Below are positions 8,450 to 16,044 of a stretch of DNA of 64,000 nt, piece by piece. The first letter of the stretch is position 1; each line of letters opens with the position of its first letter. The stretch is taken from contig NC_018012.1 in NCBI RefSeq assembly GCF_000227745.2, positions 1,273,478-1,337,477 of the forward strand. The letters run 5' to 3'. The notes beneath the pieces are model-generated. The model searched no databases and was not told the DNA's origin. It was given only the letters and a program-made list of their open reading frames with translations. The translations under genes and the position numbers were made by a program. The stretch comes from Thiocystis violascens DSM 198 (GTDB taxonomy: Bacteria > Pseudomonadota > Gammaproteobacteria > Chromatiales > Chromatiaceae).

Positions 8450-8683
8450 ATGCTATCTGTCCATGCGGTATACGAAGACGGTAAGGTCACGCTGCTGGAA
8501 GATCTGCCGGCGGTTCGCCGGGCGCGGCTGATCGTCACAGTCGTCGACCCGATACCCGAAGGGGCAGCCGACGCAGCCGCATCCACCCCGGCTGATCTAT
8601 TCGACGATCTGATCGGCGTCATCGACGTTCGCGAGGACGGCGCAGAGGGGCACGACCGTTATCTCGTCGGGAAGGGAAAGTGA
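8450..8683 (+). CDS. Antitoxin of the AF2212-like/VapB type
   Basis: 77 residues from ATG 8450, which has GGAGAGA just upstream. The N-terminal half (MLSVHAVYEDGKVTLLEDLP) has the short beta-hairpin pattern of small antitoxins that begin with an 'x-A-x-Y-x-x-G-x-x-x-L' motif. The C-terminal half is acidic and probably unfolded, as expected for a segment that wraps the toxin. It overlaps the downstream PIN gene by four bases (GTGA), so translation is coupled. It is an antitoxin by context and fold pattern; the exact family is uncertain. Confidence 0.7.
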   Translation: MLSVHAVYEDGKVTLLEDLPAVRRARLIVTVVDPIPEGAADAAASTPADLFDDLIGVIDVREDGAEGHDRYLVGKGK

Positions 8684-9096
8684 AGCCGTCAGCGTTCGTC
8701 GATACCGGTTACTGGATCGCGCTGTTGGACGGCCGCGATCAATATCATAGGGTTGCGAAAGAGCTGCTGCCCAGGTTATTGGGCTCGTACCGAGTCGTGC
8801 TGTCCGAATTCGTGCTGTTCGAGACGCTGACCTATCTCAACTGCTCCGTGGGTCGCCATGATCTCGCGGTACGCTTCCTCGACAAGGTGGCGGCGGGCAG
8901 GTTTGACATAGTAGAAGTGGGCCAGCCGGTGAAGGCGCAGGCGCTCGCTTTGTTTCGGCAATATGCCGACAAAGATTTCAGCGTCACCGACTGTTGCAGC
9001 TTCGTCGTCATGCGCGATGCCGGTATCGGGTGCTTCGCCGGCTTCGATGCGCATTTCGAGCAGATGGGATGCGTCTCTTTGCTGAAGCGATCGTGA
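8680..9096 (+). CDS. vapC: PIN-domain toxin (VapC type)
   Basis: 138 residues starting at GTG 8680. The PIN-fold acidic residues are visible: Asp8 (AFVDTGYW), Glu43 or Glu48 in SEFVLFE, Asp104 (FSVTDCCS) and Asp123 (GFDAHFEQMG). Proteins of this family are Mg-dependent RNases, often cutting tRNA or rRNA, held inactive by the partner encoded upstream. Length is normal and the reading frame intact, so this pair looks functional. Confidence 0.85.
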   Translation: MKPSAFVDTGYWIALLDGRDQYHRVAKELLPRLLGSYRVVLSEFVLFETLTYLNCSVGRHDLAVRFLDKVAAGRFDIVEVGQPVKAQALALFRQYADKDFSVTDCCSFVVMRDAGIGCFAGFDAHFEQMGCVSLLKRS

Positions 9097-9225
9097 TGCC
9101 CGCAGTTCAGGATGGCTGTAGGGAAACCCGTGCGGATTCGATTGCCCTGCCTTTAGGCAGCCCGTGAACCGTGTGGCCGCGTTACCGACCCCTTGCCGCT
9201 TTAGATCGGCTCACGAATTCAAAGC

Positions 9226-9242
9226 CCCCGGCTCTACCGGGG
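9226..9242 (-). terminator. GC-rich hairpin overlapping the end of the reverse-transcriptase gene
   Basis: On the minus strand CCCCGG-TAGAG-CCGGGG, containing the TAG stop codon, is followed by GGCTTTG. It could terminate the retron-like operon, although the T-tract is weak. Confidence 0.4.
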
Positions 9243-10187
9243 ATGATTACTGTTTTTACATTTCATGTCGGCTTGCAGTACTTTTGCTTTTTTTGCAAGA
9301 CCTGGGTCAAGCTGGCTTCCCTCGAAGTATTGGCCAATCAGCGCCTTACCATATATGGCTCTGTCGGCTTGATTGCTTGCGGCGCAATATTCATTTTCCA
9401 ATGCTCGAATTTTTCTGTAACGTTTGTTTGGGATATGTAGTTGCCCGTCTGCTGTTATTGCGACACCCGTTACAACGCTAGCCTGCCCTCTATTGAAAAC
9501 TGATATTTTGTGTCCTTGCAAACCTGATTTTTTGATTACGATTTTTGCTTTTGGGATAAGGGTTCCGTTTACGTTATCGCCAGAAAAAACAATATCATCG
9601 ATCCAGACGGTCATCACGGCATTAATCGCTAATGCAAGAGCGTGAAGCTCGTCGAACATCGGGCGATAAGCAAAAAAAGATATTATTGGACTAACGGGGC
9701 TTCCGGTAGGAAGACAGCCGTTCCAGCAAATAAGATCTGTCAAAATTCGAGCGATATCTTGGCTGCACTGCAGGTCATGCCAGAAGAAACGGAAAACAAA
9801 AACCTCACTCGCGTTCTTGTAAAAACCTTTAATATCAATACGAATGACTTGCCCAAACCCCATGTGTAAGCTTGCGTTCTTTACGTATGAGCCGCCTTTT
9901 TTTGCTGACAGCAAATATTCCGGGGTCTCTATCCTGACCAGAAGATCGCTGAGTCTGTCCTGAATTCTCCTGAGCAAGCCAATTGGTTCTTGAATATCGC
10001 GTGGTTTGTGGCTGAGTATCTGTAGTTTGGACGGGTATTTTGACTTAGTGCTCCATAGCCGATAATTGTTAGCGGTGTTGGCGCAAAGCGACAACTCTTT
10101 TATGGTTATTCCAAGGATGCCAGCCAATTTTCGCTTGTTAGCTAGTTTAAATAATCGGGATTGATTGATGCTGTATCCGTTTGGCAT
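9234..10187 (-). CDS. Retron-type reverse transcriptase
   Basis: 317 residues, the usual length for a retron reverse transcriptase with no accessory domain. Landmarks in order: KPRDIQEP (61-68); NASLH (104-108), the NAxxH motif of retron enzymes; IRIDIKGFY with the motif A Asp118; LPTGSPVSP (159-167); the catalytic motif as WIDD (195-198), where most retrons have YADD or YVDD; and VTG (239-241), the other retron hallmark, followed by a basic KRYRKIRALEN segment. These enzymes copy part of an adjacent structured RNA into multicopy single-stranded DNA joined to the RNA, and most studied ones act in anti-phage defence. The gene starts 6 bp after the XRE gene. The DNA is much richer in A+T than its surroundings, which suggests transfer. 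Confidence 0.88.
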   Translation of the reverse strand: MPNGYSINQSRLFKLANKRKLAGILGITIKELSLCANTANNYRLWSTKSKYPSKLQILSHKPRDIQEPIGLLRRIQDRLSDLLVRIETPEYLLSAKKGGSYVKNASLHMGFGQVIRIDIKGFYKNASEVFVFRFFWHDLQCSQDIARILTDLICWNGCLPTGSPVSPIISFFAYRPMFDELHALALAINAVMTVWIDDIVFSGDNVNGTLIPKAKIVIKKSGLQGHKISVFNRGQASVVTGVAITADGQLHIPNKRYRKIRALENEYCAASNQADRAIYGKALIGQYFEGSQLDPGLAKKAKVLQADMKCKNSNHPR

Positions 10188-10193
10188 GCAGGA

Positions 10194-10514
10194 TTACGCT
10201 GCATCTGATTGATTTGATTTTCGGATTGACTCAATCCAGTTAAGGAGCCTAAGCGCCTTTTGCGTGGCGACTGATCTAACTTTCGAAGAGGTATCGTTTT
10301 CTTCAAGTGTTTCGTAAAAAAGCAAGAGATACGAAATCGGGATTTCGAACACTTTTGCATAGCTAGCAAGCAGATCAATGCTTGGGGTTTTTTTTCCCGA
10401 TTCTAACTCGGATAAATAGGAGCGGGAAATTCCTAACCGATAAGCCAACTCGATTTGGCTTATATCATGAAATGATCTTACTAGCCTTAGCGCTTCACCC
10501 AATTTCGCCTTCAT
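10194..10514 (-). CDS. XRE-family helix-turn-helix protein paired with the reverse transcriptase
   Basis: 106 residues from ATG 10514; TTG 10529 is an alternative. Residues about 5-60 form a standard HTH_3 domain (SQIELAYRLGISRSYLSELE, then SGKKTPS) followed by a short segment with ISYLLLFYETLEEN. The tail is a basic amphipathic helix. XRE regulators of this size often repress their own operon. In retrons an HTH partner directly upstream of the reverse transcriptase is, as I recall, the hallmark of the type VI class. It is co-directional with the membrane ORF upstream (37 bp away) and the reverse transcriptase downstream (6 bp). Confidence 0.85.
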   Translation of the reverse strand: MKAKLGEALRLVRSFHDISQIELAYRLGISRSYLSELESGKKTPSIDLLASYAKVFEIPISYLLLFYETLEENDTSSKVRSVATQKALRLLNWIESIRKSNQSDAA

Positions 10515-10551
10515 GAAATATGCAACCAAATAATTCTTAAGTAATTGTTTG

Positions 10552-10731
10552 CTAGAGGTTAGCCAGCCAAGACTTTAGGATTTCCCAAAGCCTTACTGCT
10601 CTATCCCACCACCGAACGAGGCTGATGATGAGGTTGATCGTCCATAAAACAGAAATCAGCACCTTACGGGACCATTTCCGTTCTGGATAAGCTGGCGACG
10701 TTTGGTTAGTTTCATTTGACGCGCTTGTCAT
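10552..10731 (-). CDS. Small putative single-pass membrane protein of the retron-like locus
   Basis: 59 residues from ATG 10731, with GAGGA 9 bases upstream as ribosome-binding site. The N-terminus (about 1-16) is polar and Ser/Thr/Asn-rich. It is followed by a basic KWSRK, a hydrophobic helix VLISVLWTINLIISLV (24-39), then RWWDR and a Trp-rich amphipathic helix to the end (RLWEILKSWLANL). This layout is that of small membrane-active toxins or leader-like membrane peptides. No homologue is recognised. It is the first gene of the operon, and its start codon lies inside the arm of a long inverted repeat (10725-10734), so RNA folding could control its translation. Coding status is inferred from the ribosome-binding site, the composition and the operon position. 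Confidence 0.55.
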   Translation of the reverse strand: MTSASNETNQTSPAYPERKWSRKVLISVLWTINLIISLVRWWDRAVRLWEILKSWLANL

Positions 10732-10866
10732 AGCGATTATTCCTCAGGGTTACAGGTCAGCAGGATGCTGACCTTCTCGGATGTAACGCTGACAGCTATG
10801 ACAACAGAGGTAAAACCAAACGTTTGTCCCTCTAGTAACAAACCCGCCCCTCTCGGAGGGCGGCCA
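10725..10866 (-). ncRNA. Candidate retron msr-msd RNA (three consecutive stem-loops)
   Basis: On the minus strand, upstream of and overlapping the start of the small membrane gene, three stem-loops follow each other. First, CCGCCC/GGGCGG (10844-10863). Second, AGAGG/CCTCT (10806-10833) enclosing the palindrome CAAACGTTTG. Third, a long nested hairpin with a perfect 10-bp outer stem (10795-10804 with 10725-10734), a GTTAC/GTAAC stem (10783-10787 with 10749-10753) and a perfect 9-bp inner stem (AGGTCAGCA/TGCTGACCT, 10754-10774, 3-base loop). Retron RNAs have short msr hairpins followed by a long msd hairpin. The stems are seen directly. The boundaries, the branching guanosine and the a1/a2 ends are not established, and the full transcript may extend to about 10905. 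Confidence 0.5.
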
Positions 10867-10904
10867 TAGCCATGACTTCGTGCGCGCAGTTAGCGACCGG
10901 TTTG

Positions 10905-11318
10905 TCACGACGGGGGAGAGGCATAGCCTCCACGGGCAACAAGCCCAAATAGTAACCCGAAATCCTCTTCACGAATGAAACCTGCACCGAAGATATCTAT
11001 CTGTTCGCTATTTGTCAACAAAAAATCGCCTACAGCGAACAGATGAGGGAAAATCGGGGTCGTACCCTGATGTATCCACACAACTTTTCTCTTGGAATCA
11101 ACCTGATCGCAAGAAGTATGGTGCCAGGGTGTTAACCTGACCAGCAGTGTCGCGCCAAATAACTGATAACGCTTGATATTTCGTGGTGATGCCTCGGGGT
11201 CGTACCACGATTGCCTGAGCCTTTTCTGCAGGACGGTGGTTTCAAGGTCCGGATGTTTGCACAATCACGTCGTTGCCTGTCGCTCGAAATGTCGGGTCAT
11301 GACCAGATCAAACATCAT
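10905..11318 (-). pseudogene. RelE/ParE-like toxin remnant with an in-frame stop
   Basis: From ATG 11318 the frame reads MMFDLVMTRHFERQATT, meets TGA at 11267-11265, and continues in the same frame with LCKHPDLETTVLQKRLRQSW for another 119 residues. The beginning (FERQ...HPDLE...RLRQ...DPEASPR) resembles the small RelE-superfamily toxins. The later part (after LLVRLTPW) does not, and may be unrelated DNA that stayed open. With an internal stop and no intact antitoxin upstream it is most likely dead. The 3' part alone has no good start (only TTG 11264). Confidence 0.4.
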
Positions 11319-11465
11319 TTCACGTCGCCCCCGAACCGCGCCATCATCACATCGACATCGTCGTAACCTGTCACGCAGCCGCCTTCAGATCCTCACGACA
11401 TGCACCGGCCCGGCCGTAGCGCCTCATCGACGCGCCGGGCTTGCCACTCTATTAAGTCGTAATGT

Positions 11466-11624
11466 AAAGCGGCAGGCAATGACGACAAGCTCTGCCTCGG
11501 TCGCGCGATAGACCCGCCGATGGGTGTCGTCGATGCGTCTCGACCCGTAGCCGGAGGGGTTACCGAGCGGCGGCTCCGGCTTGCCGAGGCCGGCGAGCGG
11601 CTCGCGAACCGCTTCCTCGATCAG
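11466..11624 (-). pseudogene. YoeB-type toxin fragment
   Basis: The minus strand encodes the C-terminal two thirds of a Txe/YoeB RNase: KPEPPLGNPSGYGSRRIDDT, HRRVYRATEAEL and VVIACRF, matching the family's KPEPL...SGxWSRRI...HRLVYRV...ACRYHY. The N-terminus is missing at a junction with LysR-type sequence near 11625, and the final HY is lost to a small indel. No YefM-type antitoxin is present. Confidence 0.7.
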
Positions 11625-11630
11625 TGTGCT

Positions 11631-11994
11631 GGCGCAGCAATCCGGCGATAAGATGGCCAAATCGCCAAAAACCGTTGCGTCAGAGCATCGGGTCGCGGCA
11701 CTGGAAGGGCGTCTGGGTGTGAGACTGCTGCAACGCTCGACGCGCAGTCTGGCGCTGACCGAGGCCGGCCAGCGGTTCTATGACCATTGCCTGGCGGCGG
11801 TTGAGGGTGCCCGTGTCGCCTACGAGAGCATCGCCGAGCTGCGTCGGGAGCCGGCCGGGACGGTGCGGATGAGCTGTGCCCGTTGATGACTCAAAGCTAT
11901 CTGGCGCCGATCCTGCCAGGCTTCCTGGCCCGGCATCCCAAGGTCGATCTGATCCTGGATTCCACGGACCGCGAGGTGAATGTGATCGAGGAGC
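11631..11994 (+). pseudogene. LysR-type regulator, broken
   Basis: The second half of a LysR winged helix is recognisable (RVAALEGRLGVRLLQRSTRS, LALTEAGQRFYDH), then the linker helix. A frameshift near 11884 moves the similarity to another frame, where the first beta-strand of the effector domain follows (YLAPILPGFLARHPKVDL, then ILDSTDREVNVIEE). The gene ends at 11995 where the ISAs1-family element begins. The N-terminus is degenerate and the rest is not found beyond the element. Confidence 0.75.
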
Positions 11995-13206
11995 CAGGGC
12001 GAGCGCGTTTAAACATTCTGTTTTTCGGGTCGTTGACGGATGCTGACGAGAAACGACTGTTGGAGTTTCTCATGTCAGCCAGCCTTCTTGAGCATTTCAC
12101 GTCCTTGGAAGACCATCGGATCGAGCGTCGAAAGCGGCATGCCCTGGCCGATCTTGTACTGTTGACCATCTGCGCCGTCGTCAGCGGGACGAACGGTTGG
12201 GAGGCCATTGAGGATTTCGGGCACGAAAAGCTGGATTGGCTGCGTCAGTTTGCCCCCTTCGAGAATGGCGTGCCTTCCCATGACTGCATGGCGAACGTGA
12301 TCGCGCGTCTTTCCCCGAAGGGATTTCAGGCGTGTTTATTGAGTTGGACGCAGTCGGTGGCCGAGATCACCGACGGGGACGTCATCGCCGTCGATGGGAA
12401 GACGGGTCGCGGCTCGCGCGACCGTCGGCGGGGGCATCAGCCCTTGTACAGGGTGAGCGCCTGGGCCTGCGCCAACCGCCTGGCGTTGGGGCAGGAGGCG
12501 ACGCGCGAGACGTCGAATGAGATCACGGCCATCCCCAAGTTGTTGGAGCTGCTGGAGCTGAAGGGGTGTTTGGTGACCATAGATGCCATGGGCTGCCAAA
12601 CCGCGATCGCCGCCCAGATCGTCGCGCAAGGCGCTGATTATGTGCTGGGACTGAAGGGCAACCAGAGCGCCCCGCAGGACGCGGTCGAGGATGATTGGAC
12701 CGTGGCGCAGCAGGCTGATTTTGCCCACGTCCAGGCTGACTTCACCGAAGAACTGGACAAAGATCATGGTCGGATGGAAGTGCGCCGCGACTGGATTGCT
12801 GACGATCTGCGGGCCCTGCCCAACGTGGCCCGGTGGGCCGGCTTGCGCAGCATCGGGATGGTCGAGCGCACCGGTGTCAGCAACGGCCAGGAAAGCCTTG
12901 AGCGCCGGTACTTCATCAACTCCATGGCGCCCGAGGCCGCCCGTTTCGCCCACGCCGTGCGCGAACACTGGAGCGTGGAAAACCGCCTGCACTGGCGCCT
13001 GGACGTGATCTTCGGTGACAATGCCAGCCGTATCCGCAAGGGCCAGGCCCCCGCCATCATGACCTCGGTGCGCCACCTGAGCATGAACCTGTTCGATCAG
13101 GAGGGGTCGGCGATCGGCTTGGCCAAGAAGCGCCTCAAGGCTGCGTGGAACGACGACTACCGCGCCAAGGTCGTGTTCGGATGAGGATTTAAACGCACTC
13201 GCCCTG
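11995..13206 (+). mobile_element. ISAs1-family insertion sequence (1212 bp)
   Basis: The ends are inverted repeats: CAGGGCGAGCGCGTTTAAA at the left (11995) and the complement of CAGGGCGAGTGCGTTTAAA at the right (ending 13206). The single transposase gene is intact. The flanks do not show a direct repeat, so the original target duplication is gone or the ends were recombined. Confidence 0.85.
12072..13184 (+). CDS. ISAs1-family transposase (H-repeat type)
   Basis: 370 residues from ATG 12072. The frame is open further upstream into LysR-derived sequence, but the family starts near MSASLLEHFTSLEDHRIERR. Visible family segments: the N-terminal DUF4338/ISAs1 region (HALADLVLLTICAVVSGTNG), DGDVIAVDGKTGRGS with the first catalytic Asp region, VTIDAMGCQTAIA, ADYVLGLKGNQ and VREHWSVENRLHWRLDVIFG with the catalytic Glu. 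Full length and undisturbed, so the element may still be able to transpose. Confidence 0.92.
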   Translation: MSASLLEHFTSLEDHRIERRKRHALADLVLLTICAVVSGTNGWEAIEDFGHEKLDWLRQFAPFENGVPSHDCMANVIARLSPKGFQACLLSWTQSVAEITDGDVIAVDGKTGRGSRDRRRGHQPLYRVSAWACANRLALGQEATRETSNEITAIPKLLELLELKGCLVTIDAMGCQTAIAAQIVAQGADYVLGLKGNQSAPQDAVEDDWTVAQQADFAHVQADFTEELDKDHGRMEVRRDWIADDLRALPNVARWAGLRSIGMVERTGVSNGQESLERRYFINSMAPEAARFAHAVREHWSVENRLHWRLDVIFGDNASRIRKGQAPAIMTSVRHLSMNLFDQEGSAIGLAKKRLKAAWNDDYRAKVVFG

Positions 13207-13299
13207 GGTCCGACCGCCCCATCGATATTGCTACCAGTTGCTCCATGCTACACTCAGCCCCAATTCGTTCCCCTCTCACCCACAACCCTCGGCAAGGAC

Positions 13300-13839
13300 A
13301 TGACCAGGCAGAAGACCTACCTTGTGATCTCGGCACTCGGCGAAGACCACCCCGGTATCGTCAATCAACTCTCAAGGGCCGTGCTTGAGCATGGCTGCAA
13401 CATCGAGGACAGCCGCATGACGGTCCTCGGCGGAGAGTTCGCGGCGATCCTGCTGGTGGAAGGCAAGTGGAACACACTGGCCAAGATCGAGAACACGCTC
13501 CCCGAGTTGGAACGCCAGCTCGGCATGACCATCATTTCAAAACGAACCGGCGAACGCGCCACCAATCGCAGTCTGCTCCCCTACGCGGTCGACGTGGTCT
13601 CCATGGATCATCCCGGCATCATCAACAATCTGGCGGGTTTCTTCGCGGACCGCAAGATCAATATCGAGGACATGGCCACCAGCACCTACGCCGCGGCACA
13701 TACCGGAACCCCGATGTTCTCGGTGCACATGACGGTGGGCATTCCGGCGGACATTCATATCGCCGGTCTGCGCGAGGAATTCATGGATTACTGCGACGGA
13801 CTCAACCTGGACGCGGTTCTGGAACCACTGAAAGGCTGA
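13300..13839 (+). CDS. gcvR: GcvR-like ACT-domain regulator
   Basis: 179 residues from ATG 13300, preceded by AAGGA. Two ACT domains: the first at about 8-80 (ISALGEDHPGIVNQLSRAVL) and the second at about 95-170 (VVSMDHPGIINNLAGFFADR). Proteins of this kind in gammaproteobacteria include GcvR, the glycine-responsive antagonist of GcvA at the glycine-cleavage operon. The pairing with bcp directly downstream (111 bp) is the order seen in many gammaproteobacteria. No GcvA or gcv genes lie in the window, so the exact target is inferred. Confidence 0.8.
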   Translation: MTRQKTYLVISALGEDHPGIVNQLSRAVLEHGCNIEDSRMTVLGGEFAAILLVEGKWNTLAKIENTLPELERQLGMTIISKRTGERATNRSLLPYAVDVVSMDHPGIINNLAGFFADRKINIEDMATSTYAAAHTGTPMFSVHMTVGIPADIHIAGLREEFMDYCDGLNLDAVLEPLKG

Positions 13840-13950
13840 TGGCGGTCGAGCGTCGGGGCGAGCTTGCTCGACGTCCGGAGTCCCCTGAGCCATTCAACGC
13901 GGCCACGGGCCGCGATCCATCATTCACCTTGAAGACCGGAGCACCAAGAC

Positions 13951-14433
13951 ATGACTGTATCGATCGGCGACACCATCCCGAATCTTGATCTCACCGCCAC
14001 CGGCGGTCGAAGCGTCAAGCTCTCCGAGTACCAAGGCAAACACCTTGTCCTCTATTTTTACCCCAAGGCCAGCACGCCAGGCTGCACCCAGGAGGGCCAG
14101 AACTTCCGCGACGCGGCCGAGGCGTTTGCCGCCGCCAACACGGTCATTCTCGGCGCCTCGCGCGACAGCCTCAAGGCCCAGGAAACGTTCAAGGCCAAAC
14201 AGGGCTTCAACTTCGATCTGCTGTCGGATCAGGACGAAGCCCTGTGCCGGGCCTTCGATGTCATCAAGCCCAAGAAGATGTTCGGTAAGGATACGGTCGG
14301 CGTCGAACGCAGCACCTTTCTGATCGACGCGGCTGGCGTTCTGCGCCAAGAGTGGCGCGGGGTCAAGGTCAAGGGCCATGTCGAGGAGGTTCTGGCCGCC
14401 GCCCGGTCACTCGCGACATCGCCTCCCGCATGA
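13951..14433 (+). CDS. bcp: Thioredoxin-dependent peroxiredoxin BCP/PrxQ
   Basis: 160 residues of the AhpC/TSA fold. The peroxidatic Cys lies in YFYPKASTPGCTQEGQNFRD. The usual resolving Cys five residues later in PrxQ enzymes is not present (the position reads GQNF), so this is a 1-Cys-like form, or it uses Cys89 (ALCRAF) instead. The FDLLSDQDE and RSTFLIDAAGVLR segments are typical. It reduces hydroperoxides with electrons from thioredoxin, in the cytoplasm. Confidence 0.93.
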   Translation: MTVSIGDTIPNLDLTATGGRSVKLSEYQGKHLVLYFYPKASTPGCTQEGQNFRDAAEAFAAANTVILGASRDSLKAQETFKAKQGFNFDLLSDQDEALCRAFDVIKPKKMFGKDTVGVERSTFLIDAAGVLRQEWRGVKVKGHVEEVLAAARSLATSPPA

Positions 14434-14540
14434 CATCAAACCGTATCAGGCATAGCGTGTGCAGTCCGTGCATCGGCCCGGTCTCGTCCGAACCCGCGAG
14501 CGTTACCGTTGATGCCATTTGAAAATTTGATTTTTATGAT

Positions 14541-14625
14541 TTAAAGCGCGTCTCGCCAGCCGCTGTCGGTTGCTGTGATGCCTGGGTCATCCAAAACAAT
14601 CCATGTCACTCTGGGCGCGGTTTAA
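14541..14625 (+). repeat. 85-bp AAACCGCG-type repeat, copy C (upstream of the PhoH-like gene)
   Basis: Begins TTAAAGCGCGTC and ends GCGCGGTTTAA, directly before the ATG of the PhoH-like gene. The ends are inverted repeats of the same kind as at 16041 and 31625. Confidence 0.55.
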
Positions 14626-16044
14626 ATGATCAAACGCGAAAACGACAAGCCCTGCCTGTTCGTCCTCGACACCAACGTGCTGATGCACGATCCGACCGCC
14701 CTCTTCCGCTTCCAGGAACACGACATCTTTCTGCCGATGATCGTCCTGGAGGAACTGGACCGGGGCAAAAAAGGTATGTCCGAGGTCGCCCGTAACGTGC
14801 GTCAGGTCAGTCGTTTCCTCGACCAGCTCATGTGCAACGCGGACAAGCAGGAGATCGACGCGGGCCTGCCCGTCAGTCCCGCCGCGGTCAACGGCGGCGG
14901 CATCGTCCAGCCGGCGACCGGCCGTCTCTTTTTCCAGACCGAGCCGCTCGATCTCAAACTGCCGACCTCGCTGCCCGGCACGGTGCCGGACAACAACATC
15001 CTCGGCACCGCCCAGGCACTGCGCGAACTGCGCGCCGACCGCCAGGTGATCATTGTCTCCAAGGACATCAACCTGCGCATCAAGGCCGCCGTGCTCGGCA
15101 TCCCCGCCGAGGACTATTCCAACGATCAGGTGCTTGACGACGCCAGCCTGCTCTATACCGGCCTGGAAGTCCTGCCGGCGGACTTCTGGGAGCACCATGA
15201 GAAGACGCTCGACGCCTGGAAGGAAGCGGGTCGGACCTTTTATCGGATCCAGGGTCCGGACATCGCCGACTGGTATCCCGCCCAATGCGTCAGTCTGGGC
15301 GAGGACGGCGCCTTCGAGGCCATGGTGCGCGAGAAGCGTACCGACACCGAAGCGGTCATCGAACTGATCGATGACTACCGCCTGCCCCGCCACGCGGTCT
15401 GGGGCATCAACGCGCGCAATCGCGAGCAGAATTTCGCGCTCAATATGCTGATGAATCCCGAGTTGGACTTCGTCACCCTGATCGGCGCCGCCGGCACCGG
15501 CAAGACCCTGCTCGCGCTGGCCGCCGGACTGGCGCAGGTGCTCGACCGCAGTCTCTATCGCGAGATCATCATGACCCGGGTCACGGTCCCGGTCGGCGAG
15601 GACATCGGTTTTCTGCCCGGCACCGAGGAAGAAAAGATGACGCCCTGGATGGGCGCGCTGATGGACAATCTGGAGGTTCTGAACCGCCCCGATGGCGGCG
15701 AATGGGGGCGCGCGGCCACCAACGACCTGATCCGCAACCGCATCCGCATTTCCTCGCTCAACTTCATGCGCGGGCGGACGTTTCTCAACAAATACATCAT
15801 CCTGGACGAGGCGCAGAACCTCACAGCCAAGCAGATGAAGACGCTCATCACCCGCTCCGGTCCAGGGACGAAATTCGTCTGTCTGGGCAACATCAGCCAG
15901 ATCGACACGCCCTATCTGACCGAAACCACCTCCGGCCTGACCTACGTGGTCGATCGCTTCAAGCATTGGCCGCACAGCGGGCACATCACGCTCATGCGCG
16001 GAGAGCGTTCGCGGCTCGCCGATTTCGCCTCGCAGGAGCTTTAA
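14626..16044 (+). CDS. PIN-PhoH ATPase (PhoH family, YlaK-like)
   Basis: 472 residues. The N-terminal PIN domain (about 10-180) has FVLDTNVLMHD, IVLEELDRGKKG, NNILGTA and VSKDINLRIKA. A linker with an OB-like segment follows, then the PhoH ATPase from about residue 255: Walker A GAAGTGKT (287-294), TRVTVPVGEDIGFLPGT, and Walker B YIILDEAQNLT. PIN-PhoH proteins act as RNA helicase/RNases in the systems where they have been tested. No ribosome-binding site is evident, and the start codon abuts a dispersed repeat. The stop codon lies inside another copy of that repeat. Confidence 0.93.
   Translation: MIKRENDKPCLFVLDTNVLMHDPTALFRFQEHDIFLPMIVLEELDRGKKGMSEVARNVRQVSRFLDQLMCNADKQEIDAGLPVSPAAVNGGGIVQPATGRLFFQTEPLDLKLPTSLPGTVPDNNILGTAQALRELRADRQVIIVSKDINLRIKAAVLGIPAEDYSNDQVLDDASLLYTGLEVLPADFWEHHEKTLDAWKEAGRTFYRIQGPDIADWYPAQCVSLGEDGAFEAMVREKRTDTEAVIELIDDYRLPRHAVWGINARNREQNFALNMLMNPELDFVTLIGAAGTGKTLLALAAGLAQVLDRSLYREIIMTRVTVPVGEDIGFLPGTEEEKMTPWMGALMDNLEVLNRPDGGEWGRAATNDLIRNRIRISSLNFMRGRTFLNKYIILDEAQNLTAKQMKTLITRSGPGTKFVCLGNISQIDTPYLTETTSGLTYVVDRFKHWPHSGHITLMRGERSRLADFASQEL

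Noticed and set aside
9147..9160. CTGCC-TTTA-GGCAG hairpin after the PIN toxin gene.
   Set aside because: Five base pairs without a T-tract; too weak to call a terminator on its own.
10878..10908. Plus-strand TGCGCGCAGTTAGCGACCGG and following bases resemble the start of the retron Ec86 msr (TGCGC...TTAGCGA..GGTTT.TCA).
   Set aside because: It is on the strand opposite to the reverse transcriptase and the continuation does not match. Retron RNA lies on the same strand as the RT, so this is probably chance; folding analysis could revisit it.
11883..13184. Apparent 433-residue fusion of LysR sequence with a transposase.
   Set aside because: The first 37 residues belong to the broken LysR gene and the rest follows the left inverted repeat of the ISAs1 element. 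The frame is open across the junction by chance, and the transposase starts at 12072.
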